From Erythroxylum novogranatense (taxonomy: Eukaryota > Streptophyta > Magnoliopsida > Malpighiales > Erythroxylaceae), in contig CM057228.1 of NCBI GenBank assembly GCA_029891385.1, forward strand, positions 33,545,023 to 33,609,022: a stretch of 64,000 nucleotides of DNA, in the 5' to 3' direction. The notes below the pieces were generated by a model. It worked only from the letters and a program-made list of their open reading frames with translations, made no database searches and was not told the DNA's origin. The translations under genes were made by a program, and so were the position numbers. Positions 1-12,245 of this stretch are shown piece after piece; within the stretch, counting starts at the first letter, position 1; each line of letters starts with the position of its first letter.

Positions 1-782
1 AAAGCCTTCTCGGCCGCTCATTTGGGCAACGAGATCCTTGAGAAATCGGACTCGGATGGATTACGGATTTACCTTCGGGTTATCCGGATGGATTACGGAA
101 CTCTCGAGCCAGTTGTTTGTGCATACACGATTGATTTGATGAGCATAAGATATGATGGATTTGATAGATTTGTTGCATAATGATTTATGCGATAAGAAAT
201 AGAAATTGCTTGACATATACTGATTGAATGTGAATTGAATTGATGAATTATGATTTGCTAGTGATATGTATATTATATATATATATATATTTGCTTAATT
301 GTGTGGCTCGTTGCCAATGGCTATAAACGTATACGCCACTGAGCTTCGCAGCTCACCCCATTACTCTCCCCTCCTCAGGTGCAGATCGAGACGATAGTTG
401 ACTTGGCGAGGCATCGGAAACTTCCAGCTAATTAGGAGCTTTGCCTTAAGTTAGTAATTTGGATTGGCCCTCCGAGCATTTTTATCATGGAACATCTTTT
501 GTATTTTGAAATTTCATTTTACTTTGTATTACGCTGCATTTGAGAATACTGTCACATTTCTTCGAATGAGAATGACATATGTTTTATGAATTTGAGATAT
601 GGAAATGCATGTTGAGAATGCATGCGATGGTATGTATGAGTATATGTTTATGTATGTGTGATTCGAATATGTCTTTGTATGGATGTTGGGATCGGGTCCG
701 ACGGTATATGGAGCGCCCGACGCCGGGGCGACCCGAGGGGCCCTCCCTCGGGGATTCGGACGTACGGGGCCCGGGCCCAACA
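1..782 (+). mobile_element. LTR A0, 3' part of a family-A LTR cut by the window start
   Basis: Positions 1-35 match a block shared by all family-A LTRs (compare 53125-53165). The part at about 302-380, with CAATGGCTATAAA and a GCTCACCCC motif, matches 53443-53500. The sequence ends in GGGCCCAACA at 782, the family-A 3' terminus. It interrupts the gag of B1, whose minus-strand frame is disturbed exactly here. The 5 bases after it are CCCAA; the partner duplication would lie left of the window. Whether it is a solo LTR or one end of a full element cannot be told. A short (AT)n run lies at about 272-290. Confidence 0.8.
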
Positions 783-1740
783 CCCAAAGTCAAAGGACAA
801 TTCCTGATCATATGGTCCATCGAACCACAAGCTAAACAAGGTCCTGTCACTCGCCAGCACTCTCCACTGTGCCTCTTATCACAATGTATACAGACTGGCA
901 AAGCTCGACCGCCCTCTCGCCACCACTCATCGCTACCACCGCTAATCTGTCCAAATCTCCTCTCTCGACCAAAACCCGATCGTCTAATCCCCACCGATCT
1001 AAACTCGCTCTGGCGTCGCTCGTGCTCTACCGAGCTACCCCGATCCTTGGATCTCTTACCTCCAGATCCCTGACCGGTCTCGGCTCGGCTCTGCCTTAAG
1101 AGTCGCTTCAATCTGACAAAGAATGATCTCATCTCCACAAAGGTACCCATATCCGATCGGGCTAACTCGATGCGAATATCCAGATTCACCTCCCTCAAAT
1201 CTCCGGCACCTATCGGCCTCGGAGGCAATCAAACAGACGATCTGTTGACAAATTCATTAAATCGACCTCATAATCGCCATCGCATCGATCCTGCCTCAAC
1301 TCTAAGAAGTCCCGATCTTCATATCCAAATACTCTTTGGGCATAAAATTGTCTCGAAAGCCCTCGAAAGTCAGCCCAAGTCAACACACACGCCAGTGGAA
1401 CTACCCGGACGCCTTCCACCACCGATAAGCGGGACCTCGGAGCAAAGAAACAAGATAATCGAGGCGCCTCGGGTCGCAATCCATTTGATCTAAGACCCGC
1501 CGGTCCTCTCCAACCAACCTCACCTCGGCGAGGTCATGCCGCCATAGAATCGACAAATTTCGCCACGCAGGTGATCATACCTCCGTTCCGCCTCATGGAA
1601 CTACCGGAGGTCGCTCCTCAAACATCGCACGTAAGACTCCTACTAGCTCCGATCGATCCTTGGTCACCGGTTGATCAACTTGATCACCAAAAATGGATGA
1701 CCTACAATAAAGTCACAAATCTGATCAATTTCTTGCCTTT
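783..1740 (-). pseudogene. gag: B1 gag remnant (Ty3/gypsy, Tekay-like)
   Basis: Broken gag of element B1, read on the minus strand just downstream of its PBS. Around 1479-1210 a frame shows the capsid stretch FYAQRVFGYEDRDFLELRQ followed by DYEV and a degenerate NELS-type motif, typical of plant chromovirus gag. The 1228-783 part holds LKRLLRQSRAE and two zinc-knuckle-like motifs: CIHCDKRHSGEC, then a good CX2CX4HX4C knuckle, CLACGSMDHMIRNC. Gag binds RNA and builds the particle. Stops and frameshifts between these blocks make it non-functional. After the second knuckle the frame runs into LTR A0 at 782, so everything past the knuckle, including pol, would lie left of the window. Lineage is inferred from motif likeness only. 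Confidence 0.75.
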
Positions 1741-1791
1741 CGTATGAAATTCAAGCCTAAAATAAACTATGCCCAAAAGATGCCAAACCAT

Positions 1792-1803
1792 GCTCTGATA
1801 CTA
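1792..1803 (-). other. B1 primer binding site, initiator Met tRNA type
   Basis: On the minus strand this reads TAGTATCAGAGC, one change from TGGTATCAGAGC, the complement of the 3' part of plant initiator Met tRNA. It lies 5 nt inside the LTR end at 1809, so 1809-4392 is the 5' LTR of a minus-strand element. Confidence 0.85.
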
Positions 1804-1808
1804 CCTAA

Positions 1809-4392
1809 TGTAGCGCCCCCTCACCGTAGAGTATACACCGGATCGCCCGTAGGTCGTACCGATGCACAACCTACGACGAGGGTGCACTACCAAACTATCA
1901 TTTCTATAACCTCATGGCATCCATACAAAGAAAGCAGTAATATCAAATTCGCTAGAATTTAAAATCAAAAGATTCATTTCCATTCATTCATGAAACCGTC
2001 AATACATCATCAGTCGTATATATATACATCTGTATGACCCAAAAAGGACTAACATAGCTCCTACATAAGTCATCCACAAAATACCCCCAAAAGATCCCCA
2101 GCTGACAGACCTGTGGGCCATGCTCCTCTCGCCGGCACACACAGCAGGATAGGTCTCACTGACCGGAGCTAGAAGTCAAACTATCGCGCCACGAAAATAG
2201 TCGCAATTTGGGTGAGTTTATAAACTCAATGAGTAACCATCATCGATGGTTCACCCAACTCATGCATATACAGACAATCACATAATATCGCATATTATCA
2301 CATTCAAGAAATCACATGCAGTCAAATTCACCCTTATAAAGCGATATGCCTTTTACACAATTCACATGTAATCATTCATATATGCAATGTGCATGTGACT
2401 CTTTCATTTTCTTTCGTTGTTGTGGCCGTGCGCCTGAGCTCATATACGTTGACCCATAGGCTCTGTAAACATTAGGCTTAAAAGCCCTAATCCGTTGAGC
2501 GTAAAGCTCTGCAAATCGTTGGGCATGAAGCCCTGTGCGTTGAGCTTAAAGCTCTGAATACGGTGGCTATACCGGTCACAACTGCCTTTATCTGATCATA
2601 CTGTTATGCATGTATGCACATGTCCACTTTACAATACATGCATCATATTAAAATCCCATATACCTAATTCTCACCATTTGAAATCAATTATGAACAATTT
2701 ATGCACAATCAACACTTCTATATCACAGTCCAAATATCCCGAACACCCGTGGTCCGGAATCAATCAAATCAAACACATATAACCCGTCCTTAACTCCACA
2801 TGGCATATTTGCATAAAATTAAACACATAAAGGTTGAGAAACCAACTAGGTTACTTACCTCAGAACTTCCGAGCTACTGCCGGAAAGTCTCACCTACGTC
2901 TGATGATCGACGATCCACTTGAGCCGCTATAACAATCAAAATATAAATAGCATTACTAATTATGTCAATTTCCATGTTCCATAATGCGTATGAATTGAAT
3001 AATGTACGTACTATACGTGTTATGACATTTCCGACACAACTTCAAATTTCCCGATCTCAACTTCAAATTCCCGGATTCATAATCTCCAAATTCATAATTG
3101 AACCATCAAATTCCTAAATCCCATTCTTAAAAACCTCCAATTTCATTAATCAGCATTCCTCGTCGCGGCATAAGATCTTTCGCCGCGGCGCCTCACGCAT
3201 CTCTCGTCGCGACGTACACACGCGAACGTTGCGACGTGCGCTGTCCATCCTCGTCGCGGCGCGCCTTCCACGCACGTCGCGGCGTGCGGAGCATTCCTGC
3301 TCGTCGCGGCGTGTTCTTCGCGTGTCGCGGCGTGCGACCATAAACACGCCCAGAAAACCCAGAAAATCTCAGATTCTCGACAGCAATCACCACCAAATTC
3401 AGGTTTTCTCCTCACAAATCACTCCTAAATATTTCCATACATATCATACAACTAATTCTTAGCTTCTATTTCATCAAACAATCATTTTCCCCAAATCTAA
3501 ACCCTAAAATCACCGAAAATCCCTATCGGAAACCCTAACTCACAAATCCTTTAATATACCAACTAAATCATTCAAACAACTTTATAAATCAAATAATCAA
3601 ACCATAAGAGACAAGATAGAAGTAACTTACTTGATTTATAACCTCAAATCTTCAAGGATTTCTCAACTCCAAGATCATCGACACCCACGGCTATCACCAA
3701 ATAAAATTCCATCAACTTCTCTATTCTTTTCCAAGCCAAAGGAATGACCAATGACAAAAGAAGAAAGCAATTGGCACAAAGAAATCGAGTAGCAATCCAA
3801 AGAAAGAAGATCACGAAGAAGAAGGAGAAAGCTTCGTGGAAGAAAAGATTTCAAAGAGTAAGGGTTTAAATATCAAAGGAACGAGGGCTTGTTTGGCTAA
3901 TAAATTTCCACCACCAAATCAATAGCCTCAAACTAATTTCAATTCTAATTTCTCCCAATTCCAATGACTAAACCCTAATTCCTCAATTCGAATTTCTAAC
4001 CTGTCCGAGCCATTGGATAATCAATTTTGGAACTGAAAATCCAATTAACCAGTCATCGATCAATTTTTTGGTCCAGGCCTATTTCTCCGAAAATTCTAGA
4101 AAAATTCCTATAAATCCTCAAAAATAGAAAACTAATTATCATATACTCCAATTTCATAATTCAACTTCCTAACATCCTTTTCTAATTCAAATTCAATCAT
4201 AGAGCCTATTTTGACCAAATTCTCACACATGACCTAATCATATCCAAATTCAAATTATCCAAATTAAGTCGAAAATATGTCATACATGTATGTACGTACA
4301 AATGCCAATTATACACAAATTCTATAATGCATGCTCGTGCCAAATACGTATGCAATGAACTGTACACATCCCATCGGTGACGGGATGTTACA
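1809..4392 (-). mobile_element. B1 5' LTR (Ty3/gypsy, family B)
   Basis: A 2584-bp LTR with TGTAGCGCC at the low end and GGATGTTACA at the high end, so on its own strand it runs from TGTAACATCC to GGCGCTACA. It is related along its length to the two B2 LTRs (41392-44189, 46644-49420) but clearly diverged. It is inserted in LTR A1, whose sequence resumes at 4393 (TCATC...). Its own TSD cannot be checked because the other end lies left of the window. A TATA-like TTTAAATA near 3870 is weak. Confidence 0.85.
3150..3345 (-). repeat. GC-rich GTCGCGGCG motif array inside the B1 LTR
   Basis: About eight imperfect copies of a (T)CGTCGCGGCG core spaced roughly 20-35 bp apart in an otherwise AT-rich LTR. 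The B2 LTRs have a related array at the matching place (43110-43330 and 48345-48525). Long open frames over it on both strands are a by-product of the repeat. Function unknown. Confidence 0.7.
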
Positions 4393-6718
4393 TCATCCAT
4401 GCACAAATCATACTTCATTTACATCATAAGATAAATGTTTACAAAACTTTAATGGCATTCTAAGCCATATTACATCATCAATATTAGAAATCTGAAATAC
4501 AACAAAATACACAAAATCTCATAATTCTCAACATACTTCAAACATCTTATTTTTACAAAATCTAACTTTCAATACAAAATATGCAAAATCGAAATGATGC
4601 CTTGACTCTTGATTTCCCGATCTCATTATTTTTACCTGAAGATGGGATGGAAAGTCGGGGTGAGCTTAAAAAGCTCGCGGGTGACAAGTTTATAATCTAT
4701 AATAAGCAAAACCATTGAAATTATTCATTTATCGTATAAAAATTCTTATCAAATTCAAGGAAAAACATAGTTTTCAACCAATTCACAATAGTGCAAATCA
4801 TGTATGCACCCACTTGACAATTCACAATTTCCATACACATCTCATAATTCAATACATCATCCCATTAAACACAAATGATGTCATTTCTCATTCAAGCATA
4901 ACACACAATTCACATCATAACATAACACATCAAAATGCTAATGCACACACAATTTGGCTCGAGGGTTCCGTGAACAAAACAGAGAAACCGAAGTTTTCTC
5001 GGTAAACGAAACGAGTCCACTTTTCAGATCTAGTGGGTCACAAGCGGGCAGCCGGGAGAAGGCTTAACGTCGACGTGCACGTGACTAACAAAACGGTTCC
5101 TCTCTCGCCCAACCAAAGCACATAAGCAATGCTCAAAATTATTTTATCGAAATGAAATGCTTTCACACTTTTCATGCTCTTTTTCTTCTTTCCATTCAAA
5201 TCAAAATGTCATGACGCAATTTCAATGGCATAACATAATCATATATCACAATGCATTTTTGCATACTCACAACAATTCAAATCCAATTCATGGAGCATAT
5301 GCACACATATAAGCAAATTCTTTAAATCATTTGAAAAAAATATATGCACAATTATGAAATACTTGAAATCATTTTATTCTCTTAATTAGGGAAAACTTTA
5401 ATGGCTTATTATTTAACTATAAACATGAAACCCACCTCATTTTGGTTGGACATCCAACCTCAATTGTTCCCTTCCTCTTGGTTTTGGATAGGGTTTCTCT
5501 TGATTTCCTAAAACAAACCAAAATTCTCATTCAATTTTAATTCAAATGGAAATCCCCCAATTTCAAAAAATCCCTAAAACTTTAAAATCACAACAAATGA
5601 AATTAACATAAATCAAGCTCAAATCTAACTTACCCATAGTCCATCTAGGTTAGAAAACCCAAAACCTAGCTTAGAAACCCTAAAAATCAAATGGGTTCCT
5701 TAAATCATATTCTTCAACACCCATTCTCTACATAAACACTTTCTCTTTCTAACTCTTTCTCTAACAAAGCAAGAAGAAGAAGATAAACTTACCTTAGCAA
5801 AATGATTCCCCTTCTTTTTCTTCTTCTTTCTTCTTCCTTCGATCTTCTTCTTTCCTTCTTTTCTTCTCTCCACGACTCTCTCTCCCTCTTCTCTCTAAAT
5901 TTTCGTTTCTTTCCTCTTCCATGTAAGCCAAGTCTTCTTTCTTTCTTTTTATACCTTAATGAATCTAAAATGTCTACTTTACCCTTCACTTAAAGCCTTG
6001 TAACTTAAATGGCTTAAGTGGTCTTCCAATTTTGCCCCTCATGTAAACTTACCACCTTAATACAATAATTCAATCAACCTATGCCATATGATCTTACTCA
6101 AATTAACATGCTAATTAACTCCCATTAACATGCTAATTAATTCCACAAAATACTCTATTAAGACCTCAAAGTTCATTTAAATCGTGCTTAACTACTTCCA
6201 AAAATCAACACCTTTTCTAATCATGTAATTGAAGAAATTTGTTTGCACTTCCTCCTAAAAAAATGTTCCTCATTGTCTTAATTTTCCAATGACACTAAAA
6301 TTATTCAATTCGGTTCATTACTTTGAAAGTTATAGCCTAAACATTTCCAAACTGTTCTTATACTGAAACAATATGCTATGCTCAAATTCCACCCAAACAT
6401 TGACTTTCTTAGAGACTGAATTAGAAATCAATTTCATCAGAAAATTTGTAACCCTATTTCTCTAGTTTAATCCAAATTAAGAATCACCCCATTCAGATAA
6501 CTAGAGAAAAGGTTATGGCTAAAATACCGAAGCATACTTAGTGATCATTTTTCAACTTATAACTTCCAATATTTCACATATAACCCATCTTGTACATGAC
6601 TATCCATTCCACTTCATTTCAAATTCATTTCAAATTCAAGAATTTTTCTATCCTTTACATATGAATAATCTCCAAAATTTCTCATTTCATATTTCTACAT
6701 TCGAAGAAAAGTTCGGGT
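4393..6718 (-). mobile_element. LTR A1 (family A), broken by B1 and F1
   Basis: Minus-strand family-A LTR. Its 5' terminus is split: the last six bases, CCAACA, are at 16232-16237 beyond element F1, and the rest resumes at 6718 reading down. The shared R-region block lies at 4975-5110 (CTCGAGGGTTCCGTGAAC, GCGGGCAGCCGGGAGAAGG) and the polyadenylation-proximal block at about 4625-4690. The LTR is cut at 4393 by B1, so its 3' end is outside the window. It entered the RT region of element C at 16238. U3 is short (about 770 bp) and lacks the arrays seen in D, A2 and A4. A small direct repeat, AACATGCTAATTAA, occurs twice near 6107-6143. Confidence 0.85.
5946..5953 (-). promoter_or_regulatory. Predicted TATA box of LTR A1
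   Basis: Minus strand reads GGTATAAAAAG, followed downstream by a pyrimidine/purine-rich leader (5800-5940). The position matches the TATA boxes of D (25414) and A2 (33750) relative to the shared downstream blocks. Confidence 0.55.
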
Positions 6719-8178
6719 TGATTGGACCAAATTTATACTATAAATTAGGTCCATTTTCTCTAGTAATTATGCATCTGTTGACTCCTGATCTATGATTTTT
6801 ATGCTTATTTTGGTCCCGCACATTGAGTTTTGATAAATTGCACATTGTCAGTATTTTGTTGTCATTTGTCATTAATTCTGCATAATTTTTATTGGGACAA
6901 TTGATACTGCAAATGGGTTGTATTTTGTAGGACCAAAGGAGTCAACATTCAAGAAGTCAACATGCCGCAAGATTCGCTGGGGTGAACCCAAACCTCCATT
7001 CGCCATGGCGAATAAATTAAATGCAATTACTTATTGCGACGAGTGACCATCCGGACTTCGCCAAGAATAACTCATGACCATTCGCCGCAGCGAATGTCGG
7101 TAACCCGACTATATTTGGCAAAGTATCCACTTTATTTGACCGGCCCGACGTATCCCTATAAAACTTGCCATTTAGGGCAAAAAGGACTGCCGCATAGAGT
7201 TTTTCTTTTCCTCCCTTTCTTCGTTCTTCTCCGGTTTTTTCATTCTTTTCTCGCTTTTCGCTTCTAATAGGTTTTCATTACGTATTACGAGTTCAGCCCA
7301 CGCACAACGCTCGTTGTCTTCATCTTCAACGATTAAATCAAATCGATCATGAGTATCGGTGGTTCTCCAGCAGTGATGGAGTTGGCCGGAGTCATGAGCG
7401 GCTAAATCAGTATTCTCCCGAAAATGTAGCGAAGGTCAGAGTTCCATGAGCTTCAAGGGGTAATCAACCATAGTTTTAGATTTTTGTCATGTTTTGTAAA
7501 ACCTCCGAGTTGGAGATTGCGATATATGATGGATTGAATCCGGCTATAGTTTAATTGGATGCAAAACTTTGATTTATGGTGTGGATTAGTTTGTGTTGGA
7601 TATTGTTCTGAAATACATGAAGTTTCATGTATGTTAAACAGATTTGCATGAGTTAATTTAATCTACCTAGTTGTGTTTGATTGAATTGATTGTGTTTTAT
7701 CTGGTTAACTTAATGCATAAATCATTTAATGCCATACACTAAGGGTTTTAACAAGCTTTAATTTATCGAGTTGATCAATTAAATCTTGGACTTAACGAGT
7801 TGTTAAGGTTGTGTTTTCGAAACTTAGTGGATTTTAAACCCCGATATTTATTTTGAGTGATGATGACCGAGCCACATTTTCAGGAGAGTTTTAATTAATA
7901 GTTTTCAGTCTCATTTAATTTAAATTGCCTTATCTTTTCAAAATCCCAAAAATATTTACCTTTGCTTTAGTTTAGTTTAATTTTAGATTAATCAATCAAA
8001 ACCCCCTTTTATTGCTTTCATTGCATGCATAATTCAAACATTAGGCTAGTCTAGGATCAATTGGTGCATTGGTTCCTTGAGAGTCGACCCGAGGTTGCAT
8101 CCTGTATTGCAATCCTTGGTATAAATTTTATTTGACGGTTTCAAGGATCAATTTTAAATTGAACGATAAGCACGATCA
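6719..8178 (+). repeat. F1 5' LTR
   Basis: 1460 bp, nearly identical to 14774-16226 over long AT-rich stretches (for example 7600-8100 against 15630-16140). Differences cluster at GC-rich motifs at about 6970-7170 and 7360-7430. It ends CGATCA two bases before the PBS. Predicted TATA box at 7157 (TATAAAAC). Confidence 0.93.
7157..7164 (+). promoter_or_regulatory. Predicted TATA box of the F1 5' LTR
   Basis: TATAAAAC follows the GC-rich palindrome cluster (6973-7094) and precedes an R/U5-like region. The 3' LTR has the same site at 15211. Confidence 0.6.
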
Positions 8179-8180
8179 AA

Positions 8181-8196
8181 TTGGCGCGTTCGGGAA
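8181..8196 (+). other. F1 primer binding site, Athila/Tat type (with missing bases)
   Basis: Reads TTGGCGCGTTCGGGAA two bases after the LTR. This is the Athila/Tat-type PBS TTGGCGCCGTTGCCGGGGA with a few single or double bases missing, all at C/G positions. Such clean loss of C and G bases resembles the LTR-pair differences and may be a consensus error. The related element G has the fuller TTGGCACCGTTGCTGGGGA at 22565. Confidence 0.75.
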
Positions 8197-8415
8197 TCAA
8201 ATTAATTGGTTCTCTAGGTTAGCCAGTGTTTGTTTTGATCTTAATTTTTGTTGTTTACATTTTGTTTGCATTGCATAATTTTATTTAATTTCTTTTCTGC
8301 CTAAGTGTTTTTAGTGTTAATCCTGTTTGTGATTTCATTCTGCTTTGTTTTAAGTGTTTATTCGATTATTTGCTTTCTTTGTCGGTTCAGCTTCTTGGCT
8401 GTGACGAGTTCATCA

Positions 8416-8501
8416 TTCGTCACAGCGAGTTCATTAGTCGCCGCAGCGAAAGTTACAATTTATTCAGTTCGCTGCAGCGAATTACTACACGTCGCAGCGA
8501 A
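8416..8501 (+). repeat. Palindrome cluster TTCGCYGCAGCGAA in the F1 leader
   Basis: Four spaced copies (about 8416, 8437, 8468, 8490) of the same palindromic motif that forms the array in the F1 U3 (15023-15145). It lies between the PBS and the gag start, so it would be in the transcribed leader. Function unknown. Confidence 0.75.
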
Positions 8502-8571
8502 CCTGAGTGAATTGAAGCCTTGCTATCCGCTGTCGTTTTAGTGAGCTATCTTAGGTGAACTTCTCTTGTGC

Positions 8572-10230
8572 ATGCCCCGTAGACTTAGGCTAGTTCATTT
8601 TCAACCTGAAATTGAGCGACACCTTAGACAACTTAGGAAAAACAAGAGAGAGCAAGAAAGACTTAGCACTAGATCGACTAGAATCGAGATGGTGAACACC
8701 AAAATATCCCGTCAACCACCCCAAATGAAGATCACGGTCTTAATCGGTGACCAGAACGCGTAGATGACAACAATGCGAACATCGACGAGAACCATCCGAG
8801 AAGCTACAACCTCTGGACGTAAACTACGATCCTTTCATCGTCGTTGCTTCCTAACTTCGACGTAAATTTCAAGTTAAAGGTTTATTGATTAACTCCTACC
8901 CAAATTTCACGGTTTGGCGGGAGGACCCCTACATGCATCTTCGGCCCTCACAATGATCTCATCAAAGTATGAAGCTGTAGGAGCACATCTGGACCAGTGT
9001 CAGTGGAAGGTATTCCACTTATCGTTAGAAGGAAAGGCCCGGAGTGGTATATGAGCCTCCCAAGGCATGTCGCAAATGCCTATCATAGTTGGGCCAACTT
9101 GGAAAGCTTTCACGGAAAAATATTTTCCAATTCGAGGACTTCGTTGATGCGAAAAGAGATTTATTCCGCCAAGCGAGTTTCGACGAATCCTTATATGACT
9201 TTTGGAACAGATTCCAAGATCTGTTATCTCGGTGCCCCATCATCGGATCCCCGATGAACAATTGGTTCAATATTTTTACGATGGGGTGAAAAATCGTGAA
9301 AAGAGAATGTTGATGTCGCGTCGGAGGTTCGTTGATTGACCTCACCGCACCAAGCATGGGCCTTGATCAAGAGGATGGCCCTAAATCATCAACAATATAG
9401 GTCGAGATTCCAGAATGTGAATGAAGTAGGAGCCATGACGGCTCAAACTAAGAGTATGGAAAGCCCGAATCGAAGGTGGATTCTCGAGCATAGGATAACT
9501 TCACGCTTATCCTCGATCACTGGTGAAGCTTAAGAATTTGAATGCATCGCCCATCGCCTTCCATCGAATCGTCGCACCTAGTTGCGAATCTTGTGGATCG
9601 GTGATGCACATTTCCAAGGTGTCTGTCCGGAAGGTATGAAGAAGTGTCCGCTTGTTTGCGGCGGATAAAATTCTAAGTGGGACCCGTATTCAACACATAT
9701 AACGAAGGATGGAGATCTCATCCTAACTTCAGTTGGAGGAATAATGAAGGAAGAGCACCCAACCGCTTTCAACAAGGGAGTGGAGCCGACCATCTACAAA
9801 CCAGCTTCCCGATCAAGAAGCGTTGACGGTGCAACCACGACCACCAAAAGAGGACACTAATCAGCTTCGCATGGTATGATGACGTTGATGAAAGAGGAAC
9901 GAACTTCCACAAAGAAAAATCAATTCAACGCCATCGCGAACCTCATCCAACAGACTCTGCTAAGAATGCTGCCCGCTTTAGTGCCTTGGAGAAACGCATG
10001 GAGCAATGGGAGACCAAGGTAGAGAACATGAACGCCTATGTCACCCAATTGTCTAATAATTTGAGTGACAACCAAGCTCGAGCGAAAGGATCCATTCCTC
10101 CAACACGGTAATAAACCCAAGAGTTTAAATGCAATTGAGTTGAGGAGGAAAGAAAGTGCATTTCGACATTCCCAAGAAGAAGAATGCACCGAGGAAATTG
10201 AGGTTGAAGAAGCGCCTCAGTGAGAGAGAG
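8572..10230 (+). pseudogene. gag: F1 gag remnant (Athila/Tat type)
   Basis: ATG at 8572 opens a basic N-terminus rich in R, K and E, ending at a stop near 8761. Further frames carry capsid-like blocks: PEWYMSLPRHV then SWANLESF near 9035-9110, and ESLYDFWNRFQDLLSRCP near 9185-9240. The last two match the conserved middle of plant Athila/Tat gag. A degraded CESCGS motif near 9590 may be the start of a zinc knuckle. After 10100 a charged region (EEECTEEIEVEEAPQ) resembles the gag-protease linker. The frame shifts repeatedly within short distances, so no full protein can be made; some shifts may be sequence error. Lineage rests on motif likeness. Confidence 0.75.
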
Positions 10231-10379
10231 TGTCGTATGCGATCGAGAGTGATCGCGAAGAAGAATTGTTGAGGAACAAGAAGCAATCAACAATTGAGGA
10301 TAAAGAGCAATCATCGAGCATTTCGGGAAGAAGAGTCGATAAGGATAAATCGAGCAAAATGAACCAGCCAAGAAGGAAA

Positions 10380-11280
10380 TCAACTTAAAGGACCTCCTTT
10401 TCGAACTCAGATCGATGAGCAAGAGAGTCAATGAGCTCAAACACGAAAAAGAAATCATTGACTGTTTGGGAAGGTTGAAGTCAACGTGCCCTCGCTGGAT
10501 TTGATTAAGAAAGTGCGGCTTCGCCAAGTACACAAGGATTTGTGCACAAACAAGCGAAAATTTAGGCCTAATGAACGTGTCCAAGTGAGTTCAAATGTGT
10601 CGGCTTTATTTAAGCCCCAAATCCCAAAGATAAAGTGCCAAGATCGGGCTCATTTACCATTCCTTGTGTTATAGGAAAGGTAACAATTGGGAGAGCATTA
10701 TTGGATTTGGGAGCGGCGATTAACGTAATGCCAAATCGCCTATGAAGCCCGGGCGCTAAGAGCATAAAGCCTACTTGGTAGTCTTACAGTTATGATAGAT
10801 CATTCCGACATCCGATTAGGAATCATCGAGGACATCTTGGTCCAAGTGAAAGGTTTAGTGTTTCTGCCGATTTTTACGTGTTGGACATGACCTCCAAGTG
10901 GTGCAGACACTTCTCCGATCCTTGACGACCCTTCCTGCGGATCATGAGCACAATGATTAATATGAAGGAAGGAAAGATCACCATGGAGGTTGGTGATCAA
11001 CACGTTAGCTTCAACATGTATGAAGCTATGAAGCACCCTAACGAGGATTACTCCTTGCTTGGGGTGAATATGCTGATAATGCTTGTGGATGATGCATGTG
11101 TTGATTTCGCCACACTTTGACCCATCCTCTCGACACTCTCTTCTGAGAAGATTATTTTGATGATAGTGCAGTGCCTATTCGGATATGGGAATGGACATGG
11201 GCTGCCAAGACCCAAGTGTTGACATGGAGCTTGGATATCGATTGCCGCCTCATTCACCCCGAGCTACAAGATCCACCGTG
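10380..11280 (+). pseudogene. F1 aspartic protease remnant (retropepsin-like)
   Basis: A linker (KEINLKDLLFELRSMSK, about 10378-10428) leads into a region equivalent to the Athila protease. Broken frames near 10690-10740 give a sequence like GRALLDLGAAINVMP, so the usual D-S/T-G catalytic motif appears as DLGA. Near 10850-10900 is FYVLDM, and near 10950-11060 is INMKEGKITMEVGDQHVSFN, the conserved C-terminal strand region. The protease would mature the Gag-Pol polyprotein. Frameshifts and stops make it inactive as read, and no RT follows. Confidence 0.7.
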
Positions 11281-12245
11281 AGCACCGGTGTTTCTCTTCC
11301 GCCTTTTCGATATATATTTGTGCACGTTCTTTGATTTGATTTGATATGTTGTGTTGCATGAATGTGTTGATTAAGTGTGGGGAGAGACCCAACCAATGAG
11401 GTTTATTTGTAGTTAGGTAGGATTTCCTTCCGTTTGAATAAAGTGTTTCCCTTTTGTTAGCTTTGTGTTCTTCCTAATAAAACATGATTAGATTGACGAG
11501 AATGGTTGATATGTGGGATGATTAATTGAATGATTGTGCAAACTGAGTAGGATCCTTAGACATTGTGATCTGTTCTGGGTAGTTCACGCAATGACGCGCT
11601 TTACTACTTGTTCATTGCGGCTGGGATCGCTTCGTCATGGCGAATAAGGACATCTCCGCCCTACGGACCGTTGGACATCTCTTTTGTCCGGGGCTATTCT
11701 GTCTTTTCCTCTCTCGCCCTTTCGTCTCCGCGTCTTCTTCTTCTTCTTCTTTTCTTTCTCCTTCCTCCTCATTTCGCCGCCACCTTGTTGCCTCACCGTC
11801 GCTCCTCTCTGTGCCCTCTCGCCGTTTGAAGCTCCCAATCTCCTCCAATCTCCTTCCAGCTGCGTTTTAACCCTTCCGTAAGTGTTCCTATTCCTCCTCT
11901 TGTCCATTTCGTTGTTATTCGTTAGATTTGAGGCAAACAATGACGCCGTTTCGCGCCTTCGTTCATAGAATCGCCATTCGCCACATGCGAATTTCATATC
12001 TCGCCCATGCAAACGTAGGGTATCGGTTATTTGCACGAATGTTCTTGCTAGCCGCAATGACGAAGATGCCCAGTTATTGCATTCGAACATCTGTTAGCTG
12101 CGGCGAACATCCTGTTGGCTGCGCAATAATGGCGAAGTCTCCTCTAGCCGCAGCCAATGCTCCTGCTTGTTGCGCGAATGGTCAAGACTTTGATTACGTA
12201 ATTTTCTTAGTTTAATGCTGTTCTAACGTTTGTGTGTGCGGGATT
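11281..12245 (+). other. F1 spacer with an internal PPT-like motif and palindrome array
   Basis: No convincing coding sequence. An internal copy of the AAGTGTGGGGAGAG motif lies at 11373-11386. A pyrimidine-rich tract (about 11690-11790) produces long open frames on both strands through low complexity only. From 11620 and more densely at 11945-12180 there are spaced TTCG/CGAA motifs around GCYGCRGC cores, matching the U3 palindromes. It leads up to the third ORF at 12246. Confidence 0.6.

Noticed and set aside
3146..3415. Several overlapping frames of 65-89 aa on both strands.
   Set aside because: Created by the GTCGCGGCG array in the B1 LTR; no similarity to a known protein.
3480..3545. AAACCCTAA motifs as telomere-like repeats.
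   Set aside because: Only isolated single units, no tandem run.
5789..5993. Paired open frames on both strands in LTR A1.
   Set aside because: Low-complexity CT/GA leader downstream of the TATA box; such leaders occur in every A-family LTR.
11612..12090. Minus-strand frame of 151 aa rich in K, E and R, and plus-strand S/L-rich frames.
   Set aside because: They come from a pyrimidine-rich tract in the F1 spacer; no family motif and no support from element layout.
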